A DNA stretch of 64,000 nucleotides from Paenibacillus sp. BK033. Lineage in GTDB: Bacteria > Bacillota > Bacilli > Paenibacillales > Paenibacillaceae. Made by a program: the position numbers and the translations under genes. The notes below the pieces were generated by a model, which worked only from the letters and a program-made list of their open reading frames with translations, did no database searches and was not told where the DNA came from. The stretch spans positions 434,001-498,000 of the forward strand of contig NZ_SLVP01000005.1 in assembly GCF_004345425.1 (NCBI RefSeq), read 5' to 3'. Position 1 is the stretch's first letter, and every line of letters starts with the position of its first letter. Shown here one piece after another: positions 52,022 through 59,772 of the stretch.

Positions 52022-53086
52022 ATGGAAATAGGGGTAGATACCTTTGTGGAGACAACACCTGATGTTGTAACAGGTGAAACCATCAGTCATGCGGAACGTC
52101 TGCGTCAGGTAGTTGAGGAAATCGTTCTTGCTGATAAGGTTGGGCTGGATGTTTTTGGGGTTGGCGAGCATCATCGGAAGGAATTTGGAGATTCTGCAAC
52201 CGCCGTTATTCTGGCGGCTGCAGCTCCAATGACTAAGAACATTCGCTTAACGAGCTCGGTTACCGTACTTTCTGCAGCAGATCCGGTCCGTTTATTCCAG
52301 CAATTTGCAACGCTTGACGGTATTTCGAATGGGAGAGCCGAAATAATAGCAGGCCGTGGGTCAATGGTTGATGCTTTCCCTTTGTTTGGCTATAACTTAA
52401 ATGATTACGATGCGTTATTCGAGGAAAAGTTAGAGCTTTTATTGAAATTGAGGGAATCGGAAAAGGTAACTTGGAAAGGCGGATTCCGACCGGCCTTTAA
52501 GGATCTGGGAATTTACCCGCGGCCTGTTCAGAGTAAACTGCCTGTATGGCTTGGCAGCGGCGGTAATGCCGGATCTGTAATTAGGGCAGGGCAGCTGGGG
52601 CTGCCGCTTGTATTAGCCATTATCGGTGGGAGTCCGTTAAACTTTGCTCCCCTCGTGCCGCTTTATAAGAAAGCAGCCGAACGAGCCGGACACGATGTGT
52701 CGAAGCTACAGATAGCCGTACATTCACTCGGGTATGTCGCAGAGAGCAACTCGCTTGCGGTTGATCAATATTTTCCGCCTACTCAGGCTTCCTTTAATTA
52801 TTTCGCCAAAGAGCGCGGTTGGACGCCATATACACGTGCACAATTCGATGTTTCCCGTTCCTTAGAGGGGGCCTTATACCTTGGTGATCCGGAAACAGTG
52901 GCTAACAAGATTCTTTTTATGCGCAAACATCTAGGCTTCAGCCGATTTTTCATGCATTTACCGGTTGGAACCATGCCGCATGAGGAAGTTATGAAGGCAA
53001 TCGAATTACTGGGAACAGAAGTGGCTCCTCGCGTTCGGGAAGAAGTGGCTAAGTTGGAGACTGAAGGGACAGGAGCAAGAGCGTAA
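52022..53086 (+). CDS. LLM-class flavin-dependent oxidoreductase
   Basis: 354 residues from ATG 52022 (CAGGAGG upstream). Luciferase-like TIM barrel: GVGEHHRKEFGDSATAVILA near the N-terminus, VTVLSAADPVRLFQQFATLD and GRAEIIAGRGS. Members oxidise or reduce small molecules with FMNH2 or F420; no partner flavin reductase gene is adjacent, though an FMN reductase lies at 55425. In one operon with the MarR gene. Confidence 0.92.
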   Translation: MEIGVDTFVETTPDVVTGETISHAERLRQVVEEIVLADKVGLDVFGVGEHHRKEFGDSATAVILAAAAPMTKNIRLTSSVTVLSAADPVRLFQQFATLDGISNGRAEIIAGRGSMVDAFPLFGYNLNDYDALFEEKLELLLKLRESEKVTWKGGFRPAFKDLGIYPRPVQSKLPVWLGSGGNAGSVIRAGQLGLPLVLAIIGGSPLNFAPLVPLYKKAAERAGHDVSKLQIAVHSLGYVAESNSLAVDQYFPPTQASFNYFAKERGWTPYTRAQFDVSRSLEGALYLGDPETVANKILFMRKHLGFSRFFMHLPVGTMPHEEVMKAIELLGTEVAPRVREEVAKLETEGTGARA

Positions 53087-53125
53087 ATTGTATTAATAGA
53101 TTAAGATAGAAAAATAGGGAGAGAA

Positions 53126-53332
53126 ATGTACGGTTACTCGAGTTGGTTCAGAGTGTTTACCGGTATCGGTGATAATCAGGCGGCCCGCGATGCAATCACA
53201 AGCAAGACGCTGCTCAAGCGTTTTGGTAAACCTGAAGAGATCGTGGAGCTTGCGGCATTTCTGTCGTCTAATCGAGCAGCCTATATCACTGGCGTTAACT
53301 ATGCGGTTGACGGCGGAGCATCAGCTTGGTGA
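53126..53332 (+). pseudogene. Short-chain dehydrogenase C-terminal fragment
   Basis: The frame codes for about 68 residues whose last 45 (LLKRFGKPEEIVELAAFLSS, ITGVNYAVDGG) are the C-terminus of a classical SDR. The Rossmann motif and catalytic Tyr-x-x-x-Lys are absent. A GGGAGAG site precedes the ATG at 53126, so a truncated peptide could be made, but it cannot be an active enzyme. Confidence 0.85.
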
Positions 53333-53367
53333 TATCCAAAAGCCAAGTGAATTCAAAAAGATTAAAT

Positions 53368-53407
53368 AAAAGACCGACCTGGATTTGGATCACCAGGTTG
53401 GTCTTTG
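53368..53407 (+). terminator. Intrinsic terminator
   Basis: AAAGACCGACCTGG pairs with CCAGGTTGGTCTTT around a 10-base loop. Confidence 0.85.
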
Positions 53408-53457
53408 ATGCGCTATTGAACTACTTTGGGGCATATAAAGCAAGCACTTCGTAAGGT

Positions 53458-53858
53458 TTAAGCTTTGGCAGCATTAGCAGATCCCCAAAGAGATCCAGGG
53501 TTCACTAAGTTCGGGTAAAGATGAAGCATGGCATGAAATAAATCTAAAGCGGTGTCTGTTTCATTATCCAAACGAATAAAGTCTAACAGATATTGATTTG
53601 TTTGATTCCAAAGAAATGATCTCCATGGCCATGCGTAATATAGATATATTTTAAATTACGGTTAATTGACTTTATCCAATCAAGCAATTTATGGTTATGT
53701 TCAATAGTAATAAAAGTATCGACTAAAACTGCATCCTTTTCTCCATAAATAAGGATAGCCGTATTGGAAACCCATTGAAGTTCTTCATTTGCTTCTGGCA
53801 GATTTCTTGTGAGGCTGTCACGTTTTACGCTTAATTCAGCGAATTGTAAGTTTGACAT
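53458..53858 (-). pseudogene. MBL-fold hydrolase gene with internal deletion
   Basis: From ATG 53858 the frame gives a normal metallo-beta-lactamase-fold start (NTAILIYGEKDAVLVDTFIT, then ITHGHGDHFFGI) and stops at 53583. In another frame just beyond, QYLLDFIRLDNETDTALDLF and YPNLVNPGSLWGSANAAKA with a stop form the usual C-terminus of such proteins. About 170 central residues are missing and the joint is out of frame, so the gene is dead. Confidence 0.85.
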
Positions 53859-54130
53859 TTCGATCATCCTTAAATTTATTTTTTGCTCCATCATATAGCT
53901 ATCACTGTAAACTGCAATGCGACTCTCAGAGGGCGGAGAATGGTCGCATCCTCTACTTTAATCTTCCATATTATCCGCCTTTTCTTCAAGATTATTACCT
54001 TTTTAGGTTGGTTTCTGGGAATTTGCCGAAGTATCACACGCAGGCGATTGTCTCATAGCGAAAGAGGGAGTTAAAAGACATTTCCTCGGTGGAATGCCGT
54101 GAAACGTTCAAAGCACACAAACATTACTTT

Positions 54131-54375
54131 TTATAGCTGTCTACTTGACAAGTTATGATCGGTTCGGCTGGCTTTTGCATAGGTTTGTGCAACAAAATCG
54201 TTTACCGCTTGCATAAACGGTTCGGTTTTGCTCATTGTAGGAGCACTGGATTGGAGAATCAGACCGCGAAATTCGTTCGGGTAATCCAGCGCGTATTGAA
54301 TGCCAACGCCGCCGCCATGAGTATGAAAACTTGACGCACACTATCGATAAAGACTTCATTTTCTCCAACTGCCAC
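54131..54375 (-). pseudogene. Alpha/beta hydrolase gene, deleted and frameshifted
   Basis: A GTG at 54375 after GGGGAG codes MAVGENEVFIDSVRQV, then the frame drifts. A second frame from about 54340 reads HTHGGGVGIQYALDYPNEF, LILQSSAPTMSKTEPF, and ends ASRTDHNLSSRQL with a stop: the nucleophile-elbow region (Ser replaced by His) and C-terminal part of an alpha/beta hydrolase. Its promoter and operator remain intact. The 53859-54130 stretch next to it holds nothing I can support. Confidence 0.7.
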
Positions 54376-54419
54376 GGTTACTCCCCTGTCTCCTCTTTGT
54401 CGTTGATTCACCTGCAATA

Positions 54420-54467
54420 ATGAGACCGATCGTTCTCATAATACAAATTCCTTCAACCGTTTGTCAA
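54420..54467 (-). promoter_or_regulatory. Promoter and TetR-type operator of the dead hydrolase gene
   Basis: On the minus strand TTGACA (54467-54462), 18 bases, TATTAT (54443-54438), followed at once by the palindrome ATGAGAACGATCGGTCTCAT (54439-54420). The layout is repeated at 55102-55148. Confidence 0.75.
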
Positions 54468-54472
54468 CGTAT

Positions 54473-54676
54473 CTATCGCAAATGTCTCCACTCGTGGAGG
54501 TCTGTCGTTCGGTAAGATAGCACTTGTTGCTGCGGACAGAAATAATACCCGTTCCGCACCATAGAGAATTTCTCGGCAGCCTGAAAGAACCTGAGCAGCG
54601 AAAGCCCCAAATGATTTGCCACCACATGAGACGGCTCCGATAAACCATCTCTAAGCCACGTTTCGATTTCGGCGAC
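54473..54676 (-). pseudogene. Unidentified gene remnant without start
   Basis: An open stretch of 67 codons reads VAEIETWLRDGLSEPSHVVA, LGLSLLRFFQAAEKFSMVRN and ends DLHEWRHLR. It follows an in-frame stop, so it has no start. Residue use looks coding. It could be the C-terminal ligand domain of a lost regulator, but no family is certain. Confidence 0.4.
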
Positions 54677-54691
54677 TTAGGAGACATAGTT

Positions 54692-55105
54692 GTGGAATGG
54701 TTCGAGGATATTTACGGGCGCGAAGGGCTGACCATGCGGGAAAGGGTAATCGCGACGATCGCCATGCTGTCCGTGCTAAACTTGGAGTCGGAGTTGAAAA
54801 TCCATTTTGTTGCCGGTACCAACGCAGGATTGACTCGCGAGGAAATGGAGGAAGTGATCATTCAATCCGTCGCGTACGGCGGATTCCCAAAAGCCATTAA
54901 TGCCATGAAGGGGCTGAAGGGGAGTCGTGAAGGGGCAGAGCGCGTCGCTTCAGTTATTTCTGGATTTGCCGGCAGGACATTGCCGTTCATGGGGATATAT
55001 CCAAAGCCGCGGATTGTCATTTATGTTATCAAGGTTTCTCTCGAGAGGAGAGACGTCGCAAGACATATGTACAAAAATTTTACGAACATGCGTTCTAGCC
55101 CTTGA
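54692..55105 (+). CDS. Carboxymuconolactone decarboxylase-like protein, probably truncated
   Basis: 137 residues from GTG 54692 (TTAGGAGA 8 bases upstream). RERVIATIAMLSVLNLESEL, HFVAGTNAGLTREEMEEVII and VAYGGFPKAINAMKG are the CMD/AhpD-like core without a CxxC pair. Compared with usual members about 25-30 N-terminal residues are missing, and after residue 75 the sequence (FAGRTLPFMGIYPKPRIVIY) no longer looks like the family, so both ends may be damaged. The gene lies in a row of broken redox genes. Confidence 0.6.
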   Translation: MEWFEDIYGREGLTMRERVIATIAMLSVLNLESELKIHFVAGTNAGLTREEMEEVIIQSVAYGGFPKAINAMKGLKGSREGAERVASVISGFAGRTLPFMGIYPKPRIVIYVIKVSLERRDVARHMYKNFTNMRSSP

Positions 55106-55148
55106 CAAAATTAAGATCGCTCACTTATTATGGGAACGATCGATCTAG
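55102..55148 (+). promoter_or_regulatory. Promoter and operator of the 14-residue peptide gene
   Basis: TTGACA (55102-55107), 18 bases, TATTAT (55126-55131), then GGGAACGATCGATCTAG. Same spacing and core (GAACGATCG) as the minus-strand module at 54420-54467. Confidence 0.78.
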
Positions 55149-55164
55149 AAAAGGAGGTGGAGGT

Positions 55165-55209
55165 ATGTCTTTTATTTGGAAAGTCCTTGGCGGTATCTTT
55201 AAGTTGTAA
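55165..55209 (+). CDS. 14-residue amphipathic peptide MSFIWKVLGGIFKL
   Basis: ATG preceded by AAAAGGAGGTGGAGG, one of the strongest ribosome sites in the window, and by a full promoter; a probable terminator follows 40 bases later. The peptide is hydrophobic with two Lys, placed so that an amphipathic helix is likely. Similar short peptides act as membrane-active or signalling peptides or as regulatory leaders; which applies here is unknown. Confidence 0.6.
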   Translation: MSFIWKVLGGIFKL

Positions 55210-55248
55210 AACTCAACTTTCGAAAACGTAATTAGACAAGGGCATAGA

Positions 55249-55284
55249 AGAAGTAGGCACCTTACCTAGGAGGCCCTATTTTTT
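55249..55284 (+). terminator. Probable intrinsic terminator
   Basis: AGGGC/GCCCT outer and TAGG/CCTA inner stems, then TATTTTTT. Confidence 0.55.
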
Positions 55285-55424
55285 CGTTTCGGAAGCCCCT
55301 TAGTCTATTAATTAAATCGACTACAGTACAAAAGTCAACTTTGAGCGATATAATAGTCATCCGGATGATGTTATGATGCAGAAAAAAGGACAAGCTATTT
55401 AACTTATTTTCAGGAGGAGTTACC

Positions 55425-55964
55425 ATGTCAAAGCTCAACATCGGTATTATTCTGGGAAGCACGCGTCAAGGTCGCTTGAGTCCTCAAGTTGGCAAATGGG
55501 TCAAAAACATTGCCGACAGACGTGGAGATGCTAACTACGAAATTGTAGATATTGCGGATTATAAGCTGCCTCTTCTAGGTGAGGTTGATGCTACAGAGCA
55601 AGCGACGGCATGGAATGCAAAGATCGCGAGCTTGGACGGCTTTGTTTTTATCGTTCAAGAATATAATCACAGCGTGACAGGTTCCTTGAAAAATGCGTTA
55701 GATTATGCACGGGAAGCTTGGTATGATAAAGCAGCGGGCATTGTTGGTTACGGTTCTGTAGGCGGTGCGCGCGCAGCAGAGCATCTGAGAGGTATTCTGG
55801 GAGAATTGTGTGTGGCGGACGTTCGTACGCAAGCGTCACTATCTTTATTTACGGATTTCGAGAACGGAAGTGTCCTTAAGCCAGCAGAGTATCACCTGGC
55901 GAATGTAAATGGCATGATCGATCAAGTGTTAGCTTGGAGCGGTGCTTTGAAAACCTTGCGTTAA
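55425..55964 (+). CDS. NADPH-dependent FMN reductase
   Basis: 179 residues after CAGGAGG. Flavodoxin-like fold: IGIILGSTRQGRLSPQVGKW binds the FMN phosphate, IVQEYNHSVTGSLKNALDYA is the conserved second FMN loop, and YGSVGGARAAEHLRGIL follows. It reduces free FMN or quinones/azo compounds with NADPH. Could supply reduced flavin to the LLM oxidoreductase at 52022, though they are not in one operon. Confidence 0.93.
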   Translation: MSKLNIGIILGSTRQGRLSPQVGKWVKNIADRRGDANYEIVDIADYKLPLLGEVDATEQATAWNAKIASLDGFVFIVQEYNHSVTGSLKNALDYAREAWYDKAAGIVGYGSVGGARAAEHLRGILGELCVADVRTQASLSLFTDFENGSVLKPAEYHLANVNGMIDQVLAWSGALKTLR

Positions 55965-55975
55965 TAGATGATATT

Positions 55976-56021
55976 AAAAAACGAAGTGCCTCAGGATCAG
56001 ATTCCTGCGGCACCTCGTTTT
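55976..56021 (+). terminator. Intrinsic terminator
   Basis: AAAACGAAGTGCC and GGCACCTCGTTTT with an inner CAGGA/TCCTG stem. Confidence 0.88.
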
Positions 56022-56067
56022 GTAATACTTTGGTTAAGGTAAGAGCTTTGGTACATTGGTGTAAGAG

Positions 56068-56185
56068 GACAAGAACATATATGCATTAGATTCCGCGTTT
56101 TACGCGGTTTTTTTATTTTATGGATACAACTTCTTGTCCTTTCCAAAAGACAAGAAGTTGTATCATTTTCCGATATTGGACATAA
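56068..56185 (+). repeat. Family 2 (GACAAGAAC) element A
   Basis: Unit 1 GACAAGAACATATATGCATT (56068); terminator-like CCGCG-TTTTA-CGCGG plus seven T (56093-56114); unit 2 inverted GATACAACTTCTTGTC (56123-56138); 10-base loop; unit 3 GACAAGAAGTTGTATC (56149-56164), perfect 16-base complement of unit 2; degraded unit 4 at about 56179. Confidence 0.8.
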
Positions 56186-56343
56186 AAAAGATACCTTCCC
56201 CGTAGTTGGCAAACTATACAAATTAGAATTCATTTTATCATAATTCATTGCATCGTTATGTCCGGAAATTCGACTTTCTTTACATAATTGTAATGGTGCA
56301 GAAATCGATGCAAAATTTGGCCGTAAAAAGTGACGACCTAGAG

Positions 56344-56370
56344 TTGAACTAACGGGCAGTATAGCGCAAC
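56344..56370. repeat. Family 1 repeat, short copy
   Basis: TTGAACTAACGGGCAGTATA then GCGCAAC; matches the left family 1 core. Confidence 0.55.
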
Positions 56371-56448
56371 AAACTCCACAGATATACGTCTAAATACTGG
56401 AATTATATTTAAGGTTTTTAGCGTTTTGTTCAAGATGTCGTATGAGGG

Positions 56449-57057
56449 GTGGTAAAGGCAATAGCAACACTTATTGTTCCAATCGACTGGTTTAAAAAGC
56501 AAAATGCGAGGGTTAAGTTCACACTCATAACCTTACTGTTAATAGCCGCCGTTGTTTTCTTCGCTATAGCTTCATCATTAATACTGGCTGCGTTCCGACT
56601 TACTTATCGTCATTGGGTAATATCGGTATGCTTTTTCCTGTTTCTACTTTTGGTTGCCGCATTTTCTTGTGGACTTATAGCTTGTCTACAAATGTACAAG
56701 AAAAGGTTCGCTGTGTTGATTCGTACAGTCGGGACGATAGCACTGTTGGCAGCTGTTGTTTTTGGATGTTTTTGGGGATGTGTCATTTCAATATTTTATA
56801 CTGCCAGTATCGAGGAGCAGATGGTTGAGCGGGATGGCACAAAAATGCTTGCCGAAGTAAGTGCGTTTTTAGATGTAAATGTGTATTACTACGACTATAA
56901 AAACTGGTTTGTTCGAAGTGAAAAATACAGGATTCATGAGTGGTACGGAAGCGGTGGATATAACCCACTTAAAAATGAATTAAAGCCAGAACCGATAAAA
57001 GTAACGTACTACGATGAAAATGGAAATCGCATAGGCGGGACGGGACAGATGAGGTAA
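56449..57057 (+). CDS. Membrane protein, duplicated copy 2
   Basis: 202 residues from GTG 56449. Close paralogue of the protein at 50532: same three helices, same IFYTASIEEQMVERDGTKML segment and Tyr-rich VNVYYYDYKNWFVRS. Differences are scattered conservative substitutions (for example K for T in QMYKKR). Identity at DNA level begins at the first codons (GTGGTAAAGGCAATAGCAAC) and continues into the family 1 repeat 5 bases after the stop, so the duplicated unit is gene plus repeat. Confidence 0.75.
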   Translation: MVKAIATLIVPIDWFKKQNARVKFTLITLLLIAAVVFFAIASSLILAAFRLTYRHWVISVCFFLFLLLVAAFSCGLIACLQMYKKRFAVLIRTVGTIALLAAVVFGCFWGCVISIFYTASIEEQMVERDGTKMLAEVSAFLDVNVYYYDYKNWFVRSEKYRIHEWYGSGGYNPLKNELKPEPIKVTYYDENGNRIGGTGQMR

Positions 57058-57061
57058 AGCC

Positions 57062-57159
57062 ATTAAGCTATCGGGAAACTATAGTTCAATCAACAAAGCT
57101 GCAGCGGATCGGAGGATCTACTGCAGCTTTGTTGAAGTAAAGGGCAGGATAGTTCCAAT
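57062..57159. repeat. Family 1 repeat, composite copy
   Basis: Left motif ATTAAGCTATCGGGAAACTA-TAGTTCAAT (57063-57090), stem CAACAAAGCTGCAG (57091-57104) with its perfect complement at 57121-57134, then right motif AAGTAAAGGGCAGGATAGTT. Confidence 0.7.
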
Positions 57160-57216
57160 ATCTGGTTGAATAATTTATAAGTATTAATTCAGTGAATTGA
57201 GAAGGGATGGAACCAA

Positions 57217-57273
57217 ATGCCGAAGAAAAATATCGTACTGACTTTTGAGGAAACTTTAATTTTTTGGGGGTGA
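57217..57273 (+). CDS. 18-residue upstream ORF
   Basis: ATG 57217 after GAAGGGATGG codes MPKKNIVLTFEETLIFWG; its TGA lies 2 bases before the next gene start. It may couple translation of the P-loop gene, or be a stump of a lost gene. Confidence 0.35.
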   Translation: MPKKNIVLTFEETLIFWG

Positions 57274-57275
57274 GT

Positions 57276-58217
57276 ATGTTGAAGTTGATCATTGTCGAGG
57301 GAATCCCAGGTTCGGGAAAATCTTCAACAGCAAGATTCCTTGCTATGCAGTCAGAACGGAACGGAAATACGACGCAGCTTTTCCATGAAACTACATACCA
57401 ACATCCAATTCTGATAGAGGATACAATTTCTACCCCCACAGCTTGGATGAAACAGTATTTATTAAATTGGGATCGGTTCTTAGAAGAACAAAGGGACAAA
57501 AAGACGACTTTGGTGATGGAGTCAGTATTATTCCAGGCGCCTATTCTTCATTTACTCCATATGGATCTAGACAAGGAAGCGATCATTCGGTTCATCGAAA
57601 ACATATGTGCACGGTTTACGGATCTTGAATTTCATTTAGTTTATTTATATCAGGACGATCCAATGATTGGGATTAACCGAATGATAAACACTAGAGGAGG
57701 GATGAAGAGGCTAAATGAAAAATTTGAGGAATTTAAACACGAACCCTATTATGTGAATCGGGGGCTGACAAATCCAGAATCACATCTTGACTTTTTGTCG
57801 GAATATGCGCAAATTGCTAAAACTGCGAATAGCAGGTGCAGTTCATGGTCTCTGTCGATCGAGAATACCAACTGGGATTGGAGATCTTATTATCATACCA
57901 TTGTGGATCATTTTGGCTGGTCGTTCATACCCGATCCGATCGTTCCCTATTCGGAACTTGTGAATTATGTCGGGGTTTACCACAATGAGGAATTGAATCT
58001 TCATATCAACGTTGAGTTGAAAGACGGTCAACTATTCGGGTTTGGAGATCGGCAACTGAAGCCAAATGATTTGCGTACATTTTATCTTGATTATGTCAGC
58101 ATGAAGATACAGTTTAATTGGGGACCTTCGGGTCAATGCTGCGGTATGATTGTAAAAGAGAAGGATTTGTTCGGAAACCGCAGAGATGAAGGGACAAAGT
58201 TTATTAAAATTTCCTGA
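57276..58217 (+). CDS. P-loop NTPase/kinase-like protein of unknown function
   Basis: 313 residues from ATG 57276 (GGGGGTGAG upstream). Walker A VEGIPGSGKSST at residues 6-17, then a thymidylate/zeta-type kinase-like core with VMESVLFQAPI as probable Walker B and a lid segment NRMINTRGGMKRLNEKFEEF. A C-terminal domain of about 110 residues (VNYVGVYHNEELNLHINVEL, FNWGPSGQCCGMIV) has beta character. Resembles antibiotic or nucleotide kinases of Bacilli by its N-terminus only. Substrate not predictable. Confidence 0.75.
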   Translation: MLKLIIVEGIPGSGKSSTARFLAMQSERNGNTTQLFHETTYQHPILIEDTISTPTAWMKQYLLNWDRFLEEQRDKKTTLVMESVLFQAPILHLLHMDLDKEAIIRFIENICARFTDLEFHLVYLYQDDPMIGINRMINTRGGMKRLNEKFEEFKHEPYYVNRGLTNPESHLDFLSEYAQIAKTANSRCSSWSLSIENTNWDWRSYYHTIVDHFGWSFIPDPIVPYSELVNYVGVYHNEELNLHINVELKDGQLFGFGDRQLKPNDLRTFYLDYVSMKIQFNWGPSGQCCGMIVKEKDLFGNRRDEGTKFIKIS

Positions 58218-58344
58218 TGATTCAACTCCCTCGGGAAGATTTAACATGTGCAGATTGTGTTCTTGAGAGCTTCTTAGAAACTGAAATTATTTCTCTACAT
58301 AATGGATTTCTTGAACTGAATTTAAAACAATAGACTAAAGTATC

Positions 58345-58446
58345 ATTACGCTATCGGAGAACGTTAGTTCATCATCATCCAGGAGTAGTTTGTCAAAAAG
58401 GCAGCTGCTCCTTTTTTATTAAGCTAAAGGGCAGATTTGTTGAACC
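58345..58446. repeat. Family 1 repeat, composite copy with terminator
   Basis: Left motif ATTACGCTATCGGAGAACGT then TAGTTCAT; GGAGTAG...CTGCTCC stem with TTTTTT (58382-58417); right motif ATTAAGCTAAAGGGCAG. Confidence 0.7.
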
Positions 58447-58544
58447 GAAATCACAAATTTCCATATACAAGAAACCTAATTCCATTTATAACCACACTGG
58501 ATATTGCTACACTGATTATGTAAAAGTTAAAGGGGGCTGAACTG

Positions 58545-59105
58545 ATGGATACACATAATGATGAAATACGGGTGGTCATTGGCGCTGGCGATTATAAGAA
58601 TAACCCCGAATGGATCCAAACTCAGGAGTCTGATTTGGATTTATTGCAGCGAGATCAGTGGGCAGGTCGTTTCAAGGCGAATACCATCTCAGCAATTTTA
58701 GCGGAGCACGTATGGGAGCACTTAGATTTTAATGAAGGCATTGAAGCTGCGAAGATTTGTTTCGAGTTTTTAAAGCCTGGTGGATATGTTCGTTGCGCTG
58801 TTCCCGACGGCTATTTCCCGAATGAAGAATACCAAAGAGGCGTGCAAATTGGTGGACCAGGTCCTGCTGATCACCCAGCTGCGAGCCATAAGATTGTACA
58901 TACCTATAAAACACTGTATTCTATGTTTGAAACTGCTGGATTCAAAGTTCATTTACTTGAGTATTGCGATGAAAACGGTATATTCCATTACAACGAATGG
59001 AGTGAGAAGAAAGGTCTCATATATCGTTCTAGACGATTTGACCATAGAAATAAAGATGGCAAGTTAGGCTTTGTTTCCCTCATTGTGGACGCTGTGAAGT
59101 CTTAA
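58545..59105 (+). CDS. SAM methyltransferase-like protein
   Basis: 186 residues after AAAGGGGGC. The visible core is the second half of a class I methyltransferase: ISAILAEHVWEHLDFNEGIE, FEFLKPGGYVRCAVPDGYFP and a C-terminal KLGFVSLIVDA strand. The usual glycine-rich motif I is reduced to VVIGAGDYKNNPEWIQT, as in short glycan-linked methyltransferases encoded among transferase genes. SAM binding is likely but the substrate is unknown. Confidence 0.78.
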   Translation: MDTHNDEIRVVIGAGDYKNNPEWIQTQESDLDLLQRDQWAGRFKANTISAILAEHVWEHLDFNEGIEAAKICFEFLKPGGYVRCAVPDGYFPNEEYQRGVQIGGPGPADHPAASHKIVHTYKTLYSMFETAGFKVHLLEYCDENGIFHYNEWSEKKGLIYRSRRFDHRNKDGKLGFVSLIVDAVKS

Positions 59106-59164
59106 TCCAAATCGGATAGCTTATTTTACGAACAACGCAAAAGCTGCTGAAAAAGGTGATGTCG

Positions 59165-59215
59165 ATTACGCTATCGGGGAACATTAGTTCAAGTGTGGTT
59201 GCAGTAGCTGATTTT
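59165..59215. repeat. Family 1 repeat copy
   Basis: ATTACGCTATCGGGGAACAT then TAGTTCAA, followed by GCAGTAGCTGATTTTTTTT, terminator-like. Confidence 0.65.
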
Positions 59216-59250
59216 TTTTATAATATGCGTTAGAAATGGATGGATATCGT

Positions 59251-59538
59251 ATGAGTAAGAAATTCATCATTGATGGAACCAAAATTTCTAGTTATGAGGA
59301 TTTTTGTAGAGAGTTTTCAGCTATTGTGTTATCAGGGAAGCATCAATGGAATGGCAATTTAGATGCCTTTAACGACATCTTAAGAGGCGGTTTTGGTGAC
59401 ATAGAAGACAATGAACCTCTTACAATTATTTGGAAGGGTTCCAGCACTCTGAAGGAAAGTTTAGGGTACACCGAGACAATAAAAATACTTGAAGAGCGTT
59501 TATTAAAGTGTCACCCAACAAATGTTCCTCGCGTTTAA
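59251..59538 (+). CDS. Barstar-family (barnase inhibitor) protein
   Basis: 95 residues from ATG 59251; an in-frame ATG at 59236 is possible, neither has a strong ribosome site. FIIDGTKISSYEDFCREFSA, WNGNLDAFNDILRGGFGD and LTIIWKGSSTLKESLGYTET form the complete barstar fold, including the Asp-rich loop that plugs a ribonuclease active site. No barnase-like or polymorphic toxin gene is nearby, so it is an orphan immunity gene. Confidence 0.9.
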   Translation: MSKKFIIDGTKISSYEDFCREFSAIVLSGKHQWNGNLDAFNDILRGGFGDIEDNEPLTIIWKGSSTLKESLGYTETIKILEERLLKCHPTNVPRV

Positions 59539-59714
59539 GAGGAACTCCGACTGGCCAAGAATAGCGAAGGACCGACCATATTTGATTGGCTGCACAAAGT
59601 TAAATCTAATCACAAACATATCGCGTTAATCCTTGACTAATGGTATCTATCTACCAGGTACGTATTTAGATGGTCTGTGGGGCAGTTCTGCAAGACACCG
59701 GATACGCTATGGTC

Positions 59715-59738
59715 ATTAAACTAACGGCGAGAGGGCAG
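59715..59738. repeat. Family 1 repeat, short copy
   Basis: ATTAAACTAACGGCGAGAGG then GCAG. Confidence 0.5.
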
Positions 59739-59772
59739 CCGGAGGTACAGAGTTTGTATTAGGGGTGACGAA

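Noticed and set aside
53852..54074. Plus-strand frames opposite and beyond the MBL start
   Set aside because: No ribosome site and no family resemblance.
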